From an uncultured Gemmatimonadota bacterium (GTDB lineage: Bacteria > Gemmatimonadota > Gemmatimonadetes > Gemmatimonadales > Gemmatimonadaceae): a DNA stretch of 64,000 bases. The notes beneath the pieces were generated by a model. It was not told the DNA's origin and made no database searches. It saw nothing but the letters and a program-made list of their open reading frames with translations. The position numbers and the translations under genes are program-made. Location of the stretch: assembly GCA_902826615.1 (NCBI GenBank), contig CADEFN010000001.1, positions 310,001-374,000 of the forward strand. Reading direction: 5' to 3'. Positions 1 to 8,073 of the stretch are shown in pieces. Position 1 is the first letter of the stretch. Every line of letters begins with the position of its first letter.

Positions 1-885
1 CAGACCGGCCCCATGCCGTATCGCTACCTCCCGCAGCAGCTGGTGGGCATCGATCCTCGCGCCCAGACCGAAGACCTGGGCGACGACGCTGTACGGGCCA
101 GCGGGTACGCTGTGGAAAATCTCAAGAAGGTGGTCCCCAATCTCGTCGCCTGGACCTCGAAAGACGGTGAGGATTTTACCGAACTGAACGAGATCTACGG
201 CGAGACGTTAGGCATGTGGAGTCAGTACATGGGCCACGTGGTCAACTGGGTGGGCGGTATGCGCGTGGAGCTCAAGACGGCGGAACAGGCGGGGGCCACC
301 TACGCCGTCGTACCGATGCCGCGGCAACGCGCGGCGCTCCAGTTTCTGGCTGACAATGCCTTTGCCACACCCACCTGGCTGGCAAATCCCGGCATTCTCT
401 CGCGACTCGGTCCTGCGCTCGGCCCCCTCTCGCTCAGCAACCGTCAGGCTGGAGTGCTCACCCAGCTCTTCGACCCACGACGTCTGGCTCGCCTGAGTGA
501 ATCCGAGTCTCTCGACCCGGTAAACGCGTACCCGCTCGCCACATATCTCGATGACCTGCGTCGGGCCGTCTTCACCGGTACCCCCGACGCAAATCGCCGG
601 CTGCTGCAGCGGGTGTATCTCGAGCGGCTCGAGGCGTTGATCGCCCCTCCTGCCGCCGGCCCAGCAGGGCCGGGCGGGGGTGGTGGCTTTGGTGGCCCGC
701 TGCCGCCATTGCTTACGCCGCCTAACGTGCGACGCACCGACATCACACCCCTCGCGCGTGCGCAGCTGCGAGCCATTCAGGCTGAAGCTCGGCGACTTAC
801 CGCCTCGGCGTCAGGAGTCAACCGGGCACACTGGTCCGATCTGGCCGACAGAGCAACAGCCGTGTTGGAGCGCGAGAGACGGTAG
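1..885 (+). CDS. Zinc-dependent metalloprotease, C-terminal part (DUF5117/DUF4953 type), 5' truncated
   Basis: The frame is open from base 1, so the gene begins outside the window and only about 294 C-terminal residues are visible. The stretch around FLADNAFATPTWL matches my memory of the conserved C-terminal part of met-zincin family DUF4953, normally found downstream of the HExxH catalytic site, which is not in the window. These proteins are large secreted or periplasmic metalloproteases. A Gly/Pro-rich linker (about residues 220-240) precedes a basic helical tail. The Leu codon at 208-210 is TTA and lies inside a CGTTAGGC motif. Convergent with terC, 22 bp apart. Family assignment is by recollection, without a catalytic motif to confirm it. 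Confidence 0.65.
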   Translation, partial: QTGPMPYRYLPQQLVGIDPRAQTEDLGDDAVRASGYAVENLKKVVPNLVAWTSKDGEDFTELNEIYGETLGMWSQYMGHVVNWVGGMRVELKTAEQAGATYAVVPMPRQRAALQFLADNAFATPTWLANPGILSRLGPALGPLSLSNRQAGVLTQLFDPRRLARLSESESLDPVNAYPLATYLDDLRRAVFTGTPDANRRLLQRVYLERLEALIAPPAAGPAGPGGGGGFGGPLPPLLTPPNVRRTDITPLARAQLRAIQAEARRLTASASGVNRAHWSDLADRATAVLERERR

Positions 886-907
886 AAAATCTGCCACCTG
901 CCGTCTC

Positions 908-1900
908 CTACGCCTTCCGCCGCTCCTTCATCACACTCGCCACCACCCCCGCCATCAGGATGAGCGCCACCATCCCCAGGAGATAGAAGTTGAAGTTCGG
1001 CCCGATGTACTCCTTGAGCAGATCGGCCAACAACATCTTGAGCCCTACCAGCCCCAGGATCGCCGACAGCGACACCTTGAGGTAGGTGAACTTCTCAATG
1101 GCTCCTGCCAGCGCAAAGTAGAGTGACCGCAGGCCGAGGATCGCGAAGACGTTGCTCGTGAACACGATGAACGGATCGGTCGTAATGGCGAAGATCGCCG
1201 GAATGGAATCGACCGCAAAAAGAAGGTCCGTCGTCTCGACCAGCACCAGCGCCACGGCAAGCGGCGTGAGGACACGCCGCCCATCCTGGATGATGGAAAA
1301 TTGCTGCTCGTGGTATGTGGGCGTGACCGGAAAGAAACGGCGTACCCACTTGATCACGACAGAGTCCCCGACCGCGTCCGCGTCTTCCTTTTGCACCAGC
1401 ATGCGCCAGGCCGTGATCACCAGAAAGGCACCAAAGAGATAAAGGATCCAGTGATACCTGGCGATAAGCGTCGCACCGAGAAGAATCATGGCGCCGCGCA
1501 TGACCAGCGCGCCCAGAATGCCCCAGAACAGCACCCGATGCTGATACTGAGCCGGCACACGCAGATACTGAAAAATCATCGCGATCACGAACACGTTGTC
1601 CGCGCTCAGTGATATCTCGATGATGTACCCGGTGAAGAACTTGACGGCGGCCAGTTGCCCGTCATTTACGACACCATCGAGTTTGTCGAGGTGGGTGCCC
1701 AGCCCCATCCACTGGTTCTCATAGGCCAGGAACACCAGGGCGTTGAAGCCGAGCGCGAGCACAAAAAGGCCTGCCGTAAAGGTCAGTGCCTCGCGAATCG
1801 ACACCACATGGGCGTGACGATTGAGCACGCCCAGATCGAGTGCCAGCACCACCAGCACGAAGGCGATGAACCCGCCCCAGGCCCACAGTTCAGGATTAAT
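908..1900 (-). CDS. terC: TerC/Alx family integral membrane protein, probable ATT start
   Basis: Multi-pass membrane protein of about 330 residues. It carries the two TerC acidic signatures, SADNVFVIAM in one helix and TTDLLFAVDSIPAIFA in another, with hydrophobic segments throughout. The family is tied to manganese homeostasis and metallation of exported proteins. The first ATG/GTG/TTG-type codon is GTG at 1858, but that cuts into the first helix. The frame continues upstream as INPELWAWGGFIAF, which looks like the normal family N-terminus, back to a TGA two codons before an ATT at 1898-1900. A GGAG (1908-1911) sits 7 bases before that ATT. I therefore place the start at ATT, a very rare initiation codon. 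A start at GTG 1858 remains possible. Confidence 0.8.
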   Translation of the reverse strand: MNPELWAWGGFIAFVLVVLALDLGVLNRHAHVVSIREALTFTAGLFVLALGFNALVFLAYENQWMGLGTHLDKLDGVVNDGQLAAVKFFTGYIIEISLSADNVFVIAMIFQYLRVPAQYQHRVLFWGILGALVMRGAMILLGATLIARYHWILYLFGAFLVITAWRMLVQKEDADAVGDSVVIKWVRRFFPVTPTYHEQQFSIIQDGRRVLTPLAVALVLVETTDLLFAVDSIPAIFAITTDPFIVFTSNVFAILGLRSLYFALAGAIEKFTYLKVSLSAILGLVGLKMLLADLLKEYIGPNFNFYLLGMVALILMAGVVASVMKERRKA

Positions 1901-2053
1901 GATTCAGCTCCACAAGCAGGGCGAGAGTGGCCGACGTCGGCCCTCCCGCGCATTCATCAGGGAAAGAGATGCAAAACTAGCGGGAAGGGGCGAGGAGAAG
2001 ACGACGACGTTTTCTCTATGCCTGAGAGAGGTTTCGCGAGCCACCAGCACTCC
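1901..2053 (-). other. terC leader / intergenic region
   Basis: About 150 bases separate the end of the ABC-F gene from terC. The minus-strand transcript would contain a CUCUCUCAGGCAUAGAGA segment near 2010-2030, able to form only a short hairpin, and a good GGAG Shine-Dalgarno at 1908-1911. I found neither a manganese (yybP-ykoY) riboswitch core nor a terminator. terC may be co-transcribed with the upstream ABC-F gene. Confidence 0.3.
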
Positions 2054-4000
2054 TTAACGCGAGGACCCTTCGACGGCTTCCATGGCTCGCTCCCATGCGT
2101 CCATAGCATTGGCGAGCTCCGCCTTGGCCGAGGCGAGCTCTTTAGTGAGCACCTCGATCCGTCCCCGGTCGCCCGGGTTGGTATACAACGCCGGGTCCGC
2201 GAGTTCGTTCGTGATCCTCGTAACCCGCTCGTCGAGTTCGTTCGCGCGTTGTTCAGCACGCTCGGCTTCGCGTTTCACATCCCGAGCGGAGGATCTCGTT
2301 TTGGCGTCCTCCTGCGTGCGGCGTCTCGACTCGGCCTTGTCCCGCTCGCGAGACGCGGCGGCCACCTGGTCGGCACGCGCCGTCGCGGCAGCGGCCTCGC
2401 GCTCACATAACTCCTCCCACTCCGCAAAATCGCCGTCGAACACACGCATGTGCCCGTCGCGCAGCTCCCACACCCGTGTCACCAGCTTGCGGAGCAACTC
2501 GCGGTCGTGGCTCACCAGGAGCACGGTGCCTTCATATGCCTCGATGGCATCTTCGAGTGCCTCGATCGACTCCACATCGAGGTGGTTGGTCGGCTCATCA
2601 AAGATGAGAAAGTTGGCGCCGTCCAGCATCATCATCGCCAGCGCCACGCGCGCCAGCTCACCACCGGACAGCGACGACGTCGCACGTTTCACTTCGTCGC
2701 CGGAGAACTGCACACGTCCGAGGTGTCCCTGAATGGCGCCCCGCTCCCACATGGGGCGGAGACCGGCAATGACATCATAGAGGGAACCGTCACGCGGTAC
2801 GTTGGCGAAGTCCTGCGTATACATCGCCGTCTGCACACCACCGCCTACCCGCACCTCGCCACCCGACACCTCGCGCGCCCCAACGATGGCGCGCAGCAAG
2901 GTGGATTTGCCGGTGCCGTTGGGCCCGATGAGCCCCACCACATCGCCACGCCGTACCCAACCCGTGAAAGGTTTGAGCAGCGTGCGGTCGCCCACCTTCA
3001 GTTCGGCGCGTTCGCACGACACCACCTGATCTCCGCCACGTTCGAGGGCGGTGAACCGCACCGACATCGCGGACTCGTCACCGGGTGGCGGTGACATGCG
3101 GGGGAGCCACTCCAGCCGTTTGCGACGCCCCTGCGCCTGCTTGGTGTTCTGCCCCGCGATATTGCGCCGAATGTAGTCTTCTTCGCGCGCGATGGCTTTG
3201 CTCTGTTTGGTAAAGGCACGCTGCTGCGACAACCGCCGCTCGATGCGCTGCGTGACAAACGACGAGTAGGAGCCCGTGTACGTGAAACCGGTGCAGTCCT
3301 CGAGATGGAGGACGTGGTCCACTACACGATCCAGAAACGCCCGATCGTGCGAGATGATCAGCTGTGTTTCGGACGACCCACGCAGGAACTCCTCGAGCCA
3401 ACGGGTGGTCTCGAGGTCGAGGTGGTTGGTCGGTTCGTCGAGGAGCAGCACATCGGCCGGAATCGCAAGCTGCCGAGCCAGGGCGACGCGGCCACGTTCC
3501 CCACCACTGAGATGCACTAGCGGTGTGTGTCGGGATTTGTCGGCGCCGAAGCCCAGACCCTCGAGTACCGCGTCCACTGTCGACGTGTAGGTGTAGCCCC
3601 CTTCGTGTTCAAAACGCTCGAGGTCGCGCGAATACCGCTCCAGTTGCGCCTTCGTCGCATGTTCCCCCGCCTCGGCCAGGGCATTGGCCTGCGTGGCGAG
3701 GTCAATCTCCAGCTCCATCAGGTCGCGGAACGCGTCGGCCACCGCGCCCCACACCGTGGTGGCGCCCGGAAACTCCCGGTGCTGGTCGAGCACGGCATAG
3801 CGGAGGCCCGGTGTCCGCGCGATGGAGCCCGCACTCGGAGTCTGCTGACCGGTCACAATCCGGAAGAGCGAGGTCTTCCCGGAGCCGTTTCGGCCAATGA
3901 TCCCCCACCGCTCGCCCGGTGCGATCGTGCAGGTGACGTCTTTCAGGATGGTGTCGGCCCCGTACTGGACGCCGACTCCCGACAGCGACATCTGCGTCAT
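2054..4000 (-). CDS. ABC-F family ATPase (Uup/EttA-like)
   Basis: Soluble protein of 648 residues with two ABC domains and no membrane segments, the ABC-F layout. Domain 1 has Walker A GRNGSGKTS (36-44), signature LSGGERGRV (about 165) and DEPTNHLDLE (about 190). A charged interdomain linker of about 80 residues follows. Domain 2 has GPNGTGKST (about 358), LSGGELARV (about 445) and DEPTNHLD (about 468). The C-terminal 110 residues are highly charged and predicted coiled coil, as in Uup. ABC-F proteins act at the ribosome or on nucleic acids during translation and stress; I cannot separate Uup-like from antibiotic-resistance subtypes here. It lies 13 bp downstream of the ArsC-like gene and is probably co-transcribed. 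Confidence 0.92.
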   Translation of the reverse strand: MTQMSLSGVGVQYGADTILKDVTCTIAPGERWGIIGRNGSGKTSLFRIVTGQQTPSAGSIARTPGLRYAVLDQHREFPGATTVWGAVADAFRDLMELEIDLATQANALAEAGEHATKAQLERYSRDLERFEHEGGYTYTSTVDAVLEGLGFGADKSRHTPLVHLSGGERGRVALARQLAIPADVLLLDEPTNHLDLETTRWLEEFLRGSSETQLIISHDRAFLDRVVDHVLHLEDCTGFTYTGSYSSFVTQRIERRLSQQRAFTKQSKAIAREEDYIRRNIAGQNTKQAQGRRKRLEWLPRMSPPPGDESAMSVRFTALERGGDQVVSCERAELKVGDRTLLKPFTGWVRRGDVVGLIGPNGTGKSTLLRAIVGAREVSGGEVRVGGGVQTAMYTQDFANVPRDGSLYDVIAGLRPMWERGAIQGHLGRVQFSGDEVKRATSSLSGGELARVALAMMMLDGANFLIFDEPTNHLDVESIEALEDAIEAYEGTVLLVSHDRELLRKLVTRVWELRDGHMRVFDGDFAEWEELCEREAAAATARADQVAAASRERDKAESRRRTQEDAKTRSSARDVKREAERAEQRANELDERVTRITNELADPALYTNPGDRGRIEVLTKELASAKAELANAMDAWERAMEAVEGSSR

Positions 4001-4013
4001 GACCGCGAACCCG

Positions 4014-4361
4014 TCATTTCCCGATCCATTGCTTCCAGGTGGGTTCGTCTGCGCCGATGGTCAGCTGATGCTGAAAGCGCACGAGCGGCGTTTTGAGCAG
4101 GAGCGGTTCTTCAGCCAACTTTTCGAGCCATCGCTCGTCCCCATACCGCGACGTCCCCAGGCCCAGCTCGGCGTAACGGCGTGAGTCGCGATCGATGAGG
4201 GCGGTCACGCCAAACTTCTGGGCAAAACGGCGGAGCTCGCCAAGAGCTGCGGCCCGCTCGTTGAGGTCCACGAAATGGGTCTTGATGCGCCGTTCACTGA
4301 AGAAGCGCAGGGCTTTTCGGGTGTCGGCGCTCTTTCGGGTGCCAAAAATCTGGACTTCCAT
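4014..4361 (-). CDS. ArsC/Spx-family thioredoxin-fold protein lacking the catalytic cysteine
   Basis: A 115-residue protein from ATG 4361; an upstream in-frame start at 4451 would overlap the divergent gene and add an unconserved tail. It opens QIFGTRKSADTRKALRFF, aligning with the start of arsenate reductase or Spx. The position of the nucleophilic cysteine (RCSKSREAL in ArsC, CxxC in Spx) is serine, and the protein contains no Cys at all. The rest (THFVDLNERA, FGVTALIDRDS) matches the family. It therefore cannot be a thiol-based arsenate reductase. Cys-less relatives of this kind exist in other bacteria with unknown function. Probably leads a small operon with the ABC-F gene. Confidence 0.75.
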   Translation of the reverse strand: MEVQIFGTRKSADTRKALRFFSERRIKTHFVDLNERAAALGELRRFAQKFGVTALIDRDSRRYAELGLGTSRYGDERWLEKLAEEPLLLKTPLVRFQHQLTIGADEPTWKQWIGK

Positions 4362-4431
4362 GTTCGGAGGGCCTGTCGGCTGGAAAACACCGGCTACCAC
4401 CGGGGGAGGAGCCGTGTCATTGTAATCGAGT

Positions 4432-5449
4432 ATGAGTGCATCTGCCGCCACCGCGGGACCCTACGTCCCCACCCCCTGGCTTCGAAACCGGCACCTCCAC
4501 ACGGTATGGGGTCGGCTCATGCGGCGAGCCCCGGAACTTCCATATAGGCGGGAGCGATGGGAAACCCCCGACGAAGACTTCGTCGACTTGCTGCGCCTCG
4601 ACGGGGCGTCGCCAGCACACCCCACGTTTCTCCTCCTCCACGGTTTGGAGGGCTCCAAACGTTCGCATTACATCGGGGGCACCCTGGCCCATGCGCAGAC
4701 CCGCGGCTGGCAGGCCAATCTTCTCTTTTTTCGCGGCTGCAGCGGGGAGATGAACCGGCAGAGCCGCTCCTACCACAGCGGAGAGACGTCGGACCTTGAT
4801 TGGGTCGTACGGCGTCTGCGTGCCGAGCGTCCGGACGCTCCCGTCGTGCTCGCCGGCGTTTCGTTAGGCGGGAATGTGCTGCTCAAGTGGCTGGGTGAGC
4901 AGGGAGAGGCCATTGCACCCTTTTGTCGCCGCAGCGACGGCCATCTCGGTGCCGTTCGACCTTGCGCGGTCCTCGCGACACATCGACTCGCACGCCACGT
5001 TTTACAGCCGACGCTTCTTGCGCACATTGCGGGCGAAGGCCATCGAGAAGGTGACCCGCTTTCCGGGACTCGCCGACAGCGGTGCCATCGCACGTGCCGA
5101 CAGTTTGTGGGCCTTTGACGACGCCTTCACGAGTGTCGCGCACGGATTCGCCGACGCGGCCGACTATTACCGGCGATCGAGCTCCATGCACTACCTGAGC
5201 GGCATCCGAGTGCCGACCCTCATGCTCAGCGCGGCAGACGACCCCTTTCATCCGCCCGAAATCCTCGATGAAGTGCGCGGCATCGCCGCCCGAAATCCCG
5301 CCCTCGTTCCCGAGTTTGTCGACGTGGGCGGGCACGTGGGTTTTGTGGAAGGGGCGCTGCCATGGCGCACAGGCTCCTATTCGGAACGCCGTCCAGTCGA
5401 GTTCGGTGTGCAACGGATGGCCTTGTCGCGGTCGCCGGGTACGCGATAG
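4432..5449 (+). pseudogene. YheT-type alpha/beta hydrolase, interrupted by a single-base frameshift
   Basis: The first frame (4432 to about 4920) gives the N-terminal half: PTFLLLHGLEGSKRSHY, FRGCSGEMNRQSRSYHSGE, and the nucleophile elbow GVSLGGN. It then runs into nonsense. The +1 frame from about 4915 continues with the expected AAATAISVPFDLA, the acid region LMLSAADDPFHPP and the catalytic-His region GGHVGF, ending at 5449. Removing one base from the run GCACCCTTTTG (about 4915-4925) restores one continuous YheT/EMBL-type hydrolase of about 338 residues. All three catalytic regions are intact, so this is either a very recent mutation, a sequencing or assembly error, or frameshifting in translation. 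Nucleophile-region Leu is a TTA inside CGTTAGGC (4863-4869). Confidence 0.8.
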
Positions 5450-5499
5450 GATCAGGGACCGTCTGGCGGGACGGCGCCCACACTCAGTCCCGGTTGCAC

Positions 5500-5772
5500 A
5501 TGTCCGACGCGGCGCTTTTTGTCCTGGTCTTCGTGGGGCTCTTCGTGCTCCGCATCATTGCCGCCACGGCCGTTTTTCTTGTGTTGCTACCCAAGGGTGA
5601 TCACTGCCAGCTCTGCGACACACCGACCGTTCGCGTGGAGTCGTGGTTTCTTGATCGGTGCATGCCCTGGTTCCGCAAGAGCTGGTGTCTCCGCTGCGGC
5701 TGGGTGGGCGTGATGCGCCGGGGTCCGCTCAGTGAACAGCCCGCCGTGCACAAGCCGGCTGCGCGCGGTTAG
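5500..5772 (+). CDS. Small membrane-anchored zinc-ribbon-like protein
   Basis: 90 residues from ATG 5500. An N-terminal hydrophobic helix (about 4-31) is followed by two CxxC pairs, C36-Q-L-C39 and C63-L-R-C66. These would form a zinc ribbon or rubredoxin-like knuckle on the cytoplasmic or periplasmic side. I do not recognise a named family. Longer upstream starts in the same frame lie inside the preceding hydrolase gene and are less likely. The stop TAG (5770-5772) overlaps the stop of the convergent gene by four bases (TTAG). Confidence 0.6.
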   Translation: MSDAALFVLVFVGLFVLRIIAATAVFLVLLPKGDHCQLCDTPTVRVESWFLDRCMPWFRKSWCLRCGWVGVMRRGPLSEQPAVHKPAARG

Positions 5773-6059
5773 GTCGCCGGCGTCATGGCGTACAGGGTGA
5801 GCCATTCTGGCCAGTTACCACTGAACTCGAAGAAGTCGTCAAAGTAGGTCAGTCCTGCCGCTTCGAGATCCGCAATCAGCTGTGGCACCGCGTCAACTTC
5901 GACAATCGGGCCCACGGCAATGATGGATTGCTCGACGCGGAACTCATCGGGTGTCAGGCCGAGCCGTTCGTCAAACGCCTGGCGGGTGAGCCCGGCACGT
6001 TCGAATGCGTCCTTGCGAATGAGGAGCGTGGGGTACTGAGACGGAATGGGAAGAGGCAT
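5769..6059 (-). CDS. Conserved hypothetical protein, 96 aa
   Basis: 96 residues starting MPLPIPSQYPTLL at ATG 6059, preceded directly by a run of G that may act as Shine-Dalgarno. Soluble mixed sequence with an acidic, aromatic C-terminal part (LTYFDDFFEFSGNWPEWL). No motif that I recognise. The frame is open up to 6143, but longer versions would overlap the mnmG start. It is divergent from mnmG (72 bp apart) and shares a TTAG stop-stop overlap with the convergent small membrane gene. Coding character is supported by clean third-position GC and a plausible protein sequence. Confidence 0.55.
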   Translation of the reverse strand: MPLPIPSQYPTLLIRKDAFERAGLTRQAFDERLGLTPDEFRVEQSIIAVGPIVEVDAVPQLIADLEAAGLTYFDDFFEFSGNWPEWLTLYAMTPAT

Positions 6060-6131
6060 CCCCCAAGATCGCCCGCGCGCGCCCATCCCGAAACGGCCTT
6101 CCCGCCAAGCTGCGTTCACTACTTTTCTCTG

Positions 6132-8072
6132 ATGGCCCAGCAACTCGAAGCCTCATTTGACGTCCTCGTGGTCGGAGCCGGTCACGCCGGCACCGAAGCC
6201 GCTGTGGCAGCAGCGCGCCTTGGTGCCCGCGTAGGTCTGGTCACGAGCGCCCTCGAGACCATCGGCCAGATGTCGTGCAATCCGGCCATCGGAGGCGTCG
6301 CCAAGGGAACCGTAGTGCGCGAGGTCGATGCGCTCGGCGGAATCATGGGCAGGGCCACCGATTTGGCCATGCTGCAGTTCCGCATGCTGAACCGCTCCAA
6401 GGGAGCGGCGGTCTGGGCCCCGCGGGCGCAGTGCGACCGGGGGCTGTATCGCCGGGCGGTGCGCAGGCTGCTCGAAGAGCACCCCTCCCTTTCCACCATT
6501 CAGGGCACGGTCGCTCGACTCCTTCTCGACGAAGGAAGCGGTGGTGTGTTGGGCCTCGAGACCCTCGAGGGTCGGCGGTTTGGCGCCAAGGCGGTGGTCA
6601 TCACCACGGGGACTTTCCTCCGCGGGCGCATCCATATCGGTACCGAAACCCGCATCGCCGGGGGTCGGGCTGGCGAGGGCTCCGCCGTCCACCTGGCTGA
6701 ACAGCTCGAGCGCGCCGGACTTACGGTCGCGCGCTTCAAGACGGGGACGCCTCCACGCATTGATGGGCGCTCGGTCGCGTACTCTGGGCTCGAAGAGCAG
6801 CTGAGCGAGGTCGATGCGTTCGACTACTCCTGGTCCCACTTTTGGGGGACTCCAAGGCGCCATCAAAGCGGCACTCGCCACCCTGAGCAGCTGCCGTGCT
6901 GGATTTCCTTCCTTGGCGAGCCCGGCAAGGCGATTATTTCCGACAACATCGGAAAGTCCGCCATGTATGGGGGTGCCATCGGCGCGCAGGGGCCGCGATA
7001 CTGCCCATCCGTCGAGGACAAGATCGTGAAGTTTCCGGCGGCGGAGCGCCACCAGATCTTTCTCGAACCCGAGGGGCACGATACCGCGGAGCTCTACGTG
7101 AATGGCATGTCCACCTCCCTTCCGGCGGAGGTGCAGCTCGACGTGTTGCGCACCATTCCCGGGCTGGAGCAGGTGCGCATGACGCGGGCCGGCTACGCCA
7201 TCGAGTACGACTACTTCCCCCCAACGCAGCTCGATCCGGCGCTGCAGGTGCGCGCAATTCGGGGTCTGTACTTCGCGGGACAGATCAACGGCACAACGGG
7301 ATATGAAGAGGCAGCAGGTCAGGGTCTCGTCGCCGGGCTCAACGCGGCGCGGCAGGTGCAGGATCGTCCCCCGATCGTACTGGGACGTGAGACGTCGTAT
7401 ATCGGGGTTCTCGTCGACGATCTCGTGCATCGTGGGGTGGACGAGCCCTATCGACTCTTCACGTCGCGTTCGGAGTTCCGCCTCACCGTCAGGCAGGACA
7501 ACGCTCTCCGACGCCTTTCCGCGATCGCTGCGGACGCCGGACTCTATCGTGGCGACGAGCAGGTGATGGTCGACCGGCGGCTTGCTGCCGAAGACGAAGC
7601 CCTCCGGTTGGCTGAGCAGGTGTCAATTTCTCCTGCCGCGGCCAGCCCGTTGCTCCAAGCCACCCAGAGCTCCGCCATCCCGCATCGTATGAAGGTCGTG
7701 GAGCTTGCCCGGAGGCAGGGTGTGGATCTCCGCGCCCTTTTTGCGGCAGCCGACGTCGGACAGGAGCTGCCCCTTGATGCGGTGGTCACGGCTGACCTGC
7801 AGATCAAGTACGCCGGGTACTTCGAACGTGAACGGCTGGCCGCGGAAAAGATGAAGCGGATGGGTGGCTTCTCTCTCGAGGAGTCGCTGCCTTACGCCGG
7901 CATGCGCTCTGTTTCTTTTGAGGCACGCCAGAAACTCGAACGAGTGCGACCGCGCACCCTGGCCCAGGCAGCCAGCATCCCTGGAGTGAGTCCCTCAGAC
8001 TTGCAGAACCTTGTGCTCGAAGTCGAGCGGTGGCGACGTGTTGCAGCCACCGTCGTCGAGCCGTCCTCATGA
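6132..8072 (+). CDS. mnmG: tRNA uridine-5-carboxymethylaminomethyl modification enzyme MnmG (GidA)
   Basis: 646 residues from ATG 6132. FAD-binding Rossmann start VVGAGHAGTEAAVAAARLG (12-30), the MnmG signatures SCNPAIGGVAKG and IEYDYFPPTQLD, and the C-terminal helical MnmE-binding region (IKYAGYFERE, IPGVSP) are all present. With MnmE (also in this window) it installs cmnm5 on U34 of certain tRNAs using FAD, NADH, methylene-tetrahydrofolate and glycine or ammonia. Length is typical. The rsmG (gidB) gene often found next to it is not here. The next gene starts two bases after its stop. Confidence 0.97.
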   Translation: MAQQLEASFDVLVVGAGHAGTEAAVAAARLGARVGLVTSALETIGQMSCNPAIGGVAKGTVVREVDALGGIMGRATDLAMLQFRMLNRSKGAAVWAPRAQCDRGLYRRAVRRLLEEHPSLSTIQGTVARLLLDEGSGGVLGLETLEGRRFGAKAVVITTGTFLRGRIHIGTETRIAGGRAGEGSAVHLAEQLERAGLTVARFKTGTPPRIDGRSVAYSGLEEQLSEVDAFDYSWSHFWGTPRRHQSGTRHPEQLPCWISFLGEPGKAIISDNIGKSAMYGGAIGAQGPRYCPSVEDKIVKFPAAERHQIFLEPEGHDTAELYVNGMSTSLPAEVQLDVLRTIPGLEQVRMTRAGYAIEYDYFPPTQLDPALQVRAIRGLYFAGQINGTTGYEEAAGQGLVAGLNAARQVQDRPPIVLGRETSYIGVLVDDLVHRGVDEPYRLFTSRSEFRLTVRQDNALRRLSAIAADAGLYRGDEQVMVDRRLAAEDEALRLAEQVSISPAAASPLLQATQSSAIPHRMKVVELARRQGVDLRALFAAADVGQELPLDAVVTADLQIKYAGYFERERLAAEKMKRMGGFSLEESLPYAGMRSVSFEARQKLERVRPRTLAQAASIPGVSPSDLQNLVLEVERWRRVAATVVEPSS

Positions 8073-8073
8073 G

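Noticed and set aside
1990-2060. Possible glycine riboswitch before terC (CUCUCAGGCA and CGAAGG-like strings on the minus strand)
   Set aside because: The 5' half would lie in ABC-F coding sequence, the GGAGAG partner and GGACAGAG end are missing, and terC is not a known glycine-regulated gene.
6153-7430. 425-codon minus-strand open frame inside mnmG
   Set aside because: Antisense shadow of a highly conserved gene, with low-complexity His/Arg-rich translation typical of GC-rich antisense frames.
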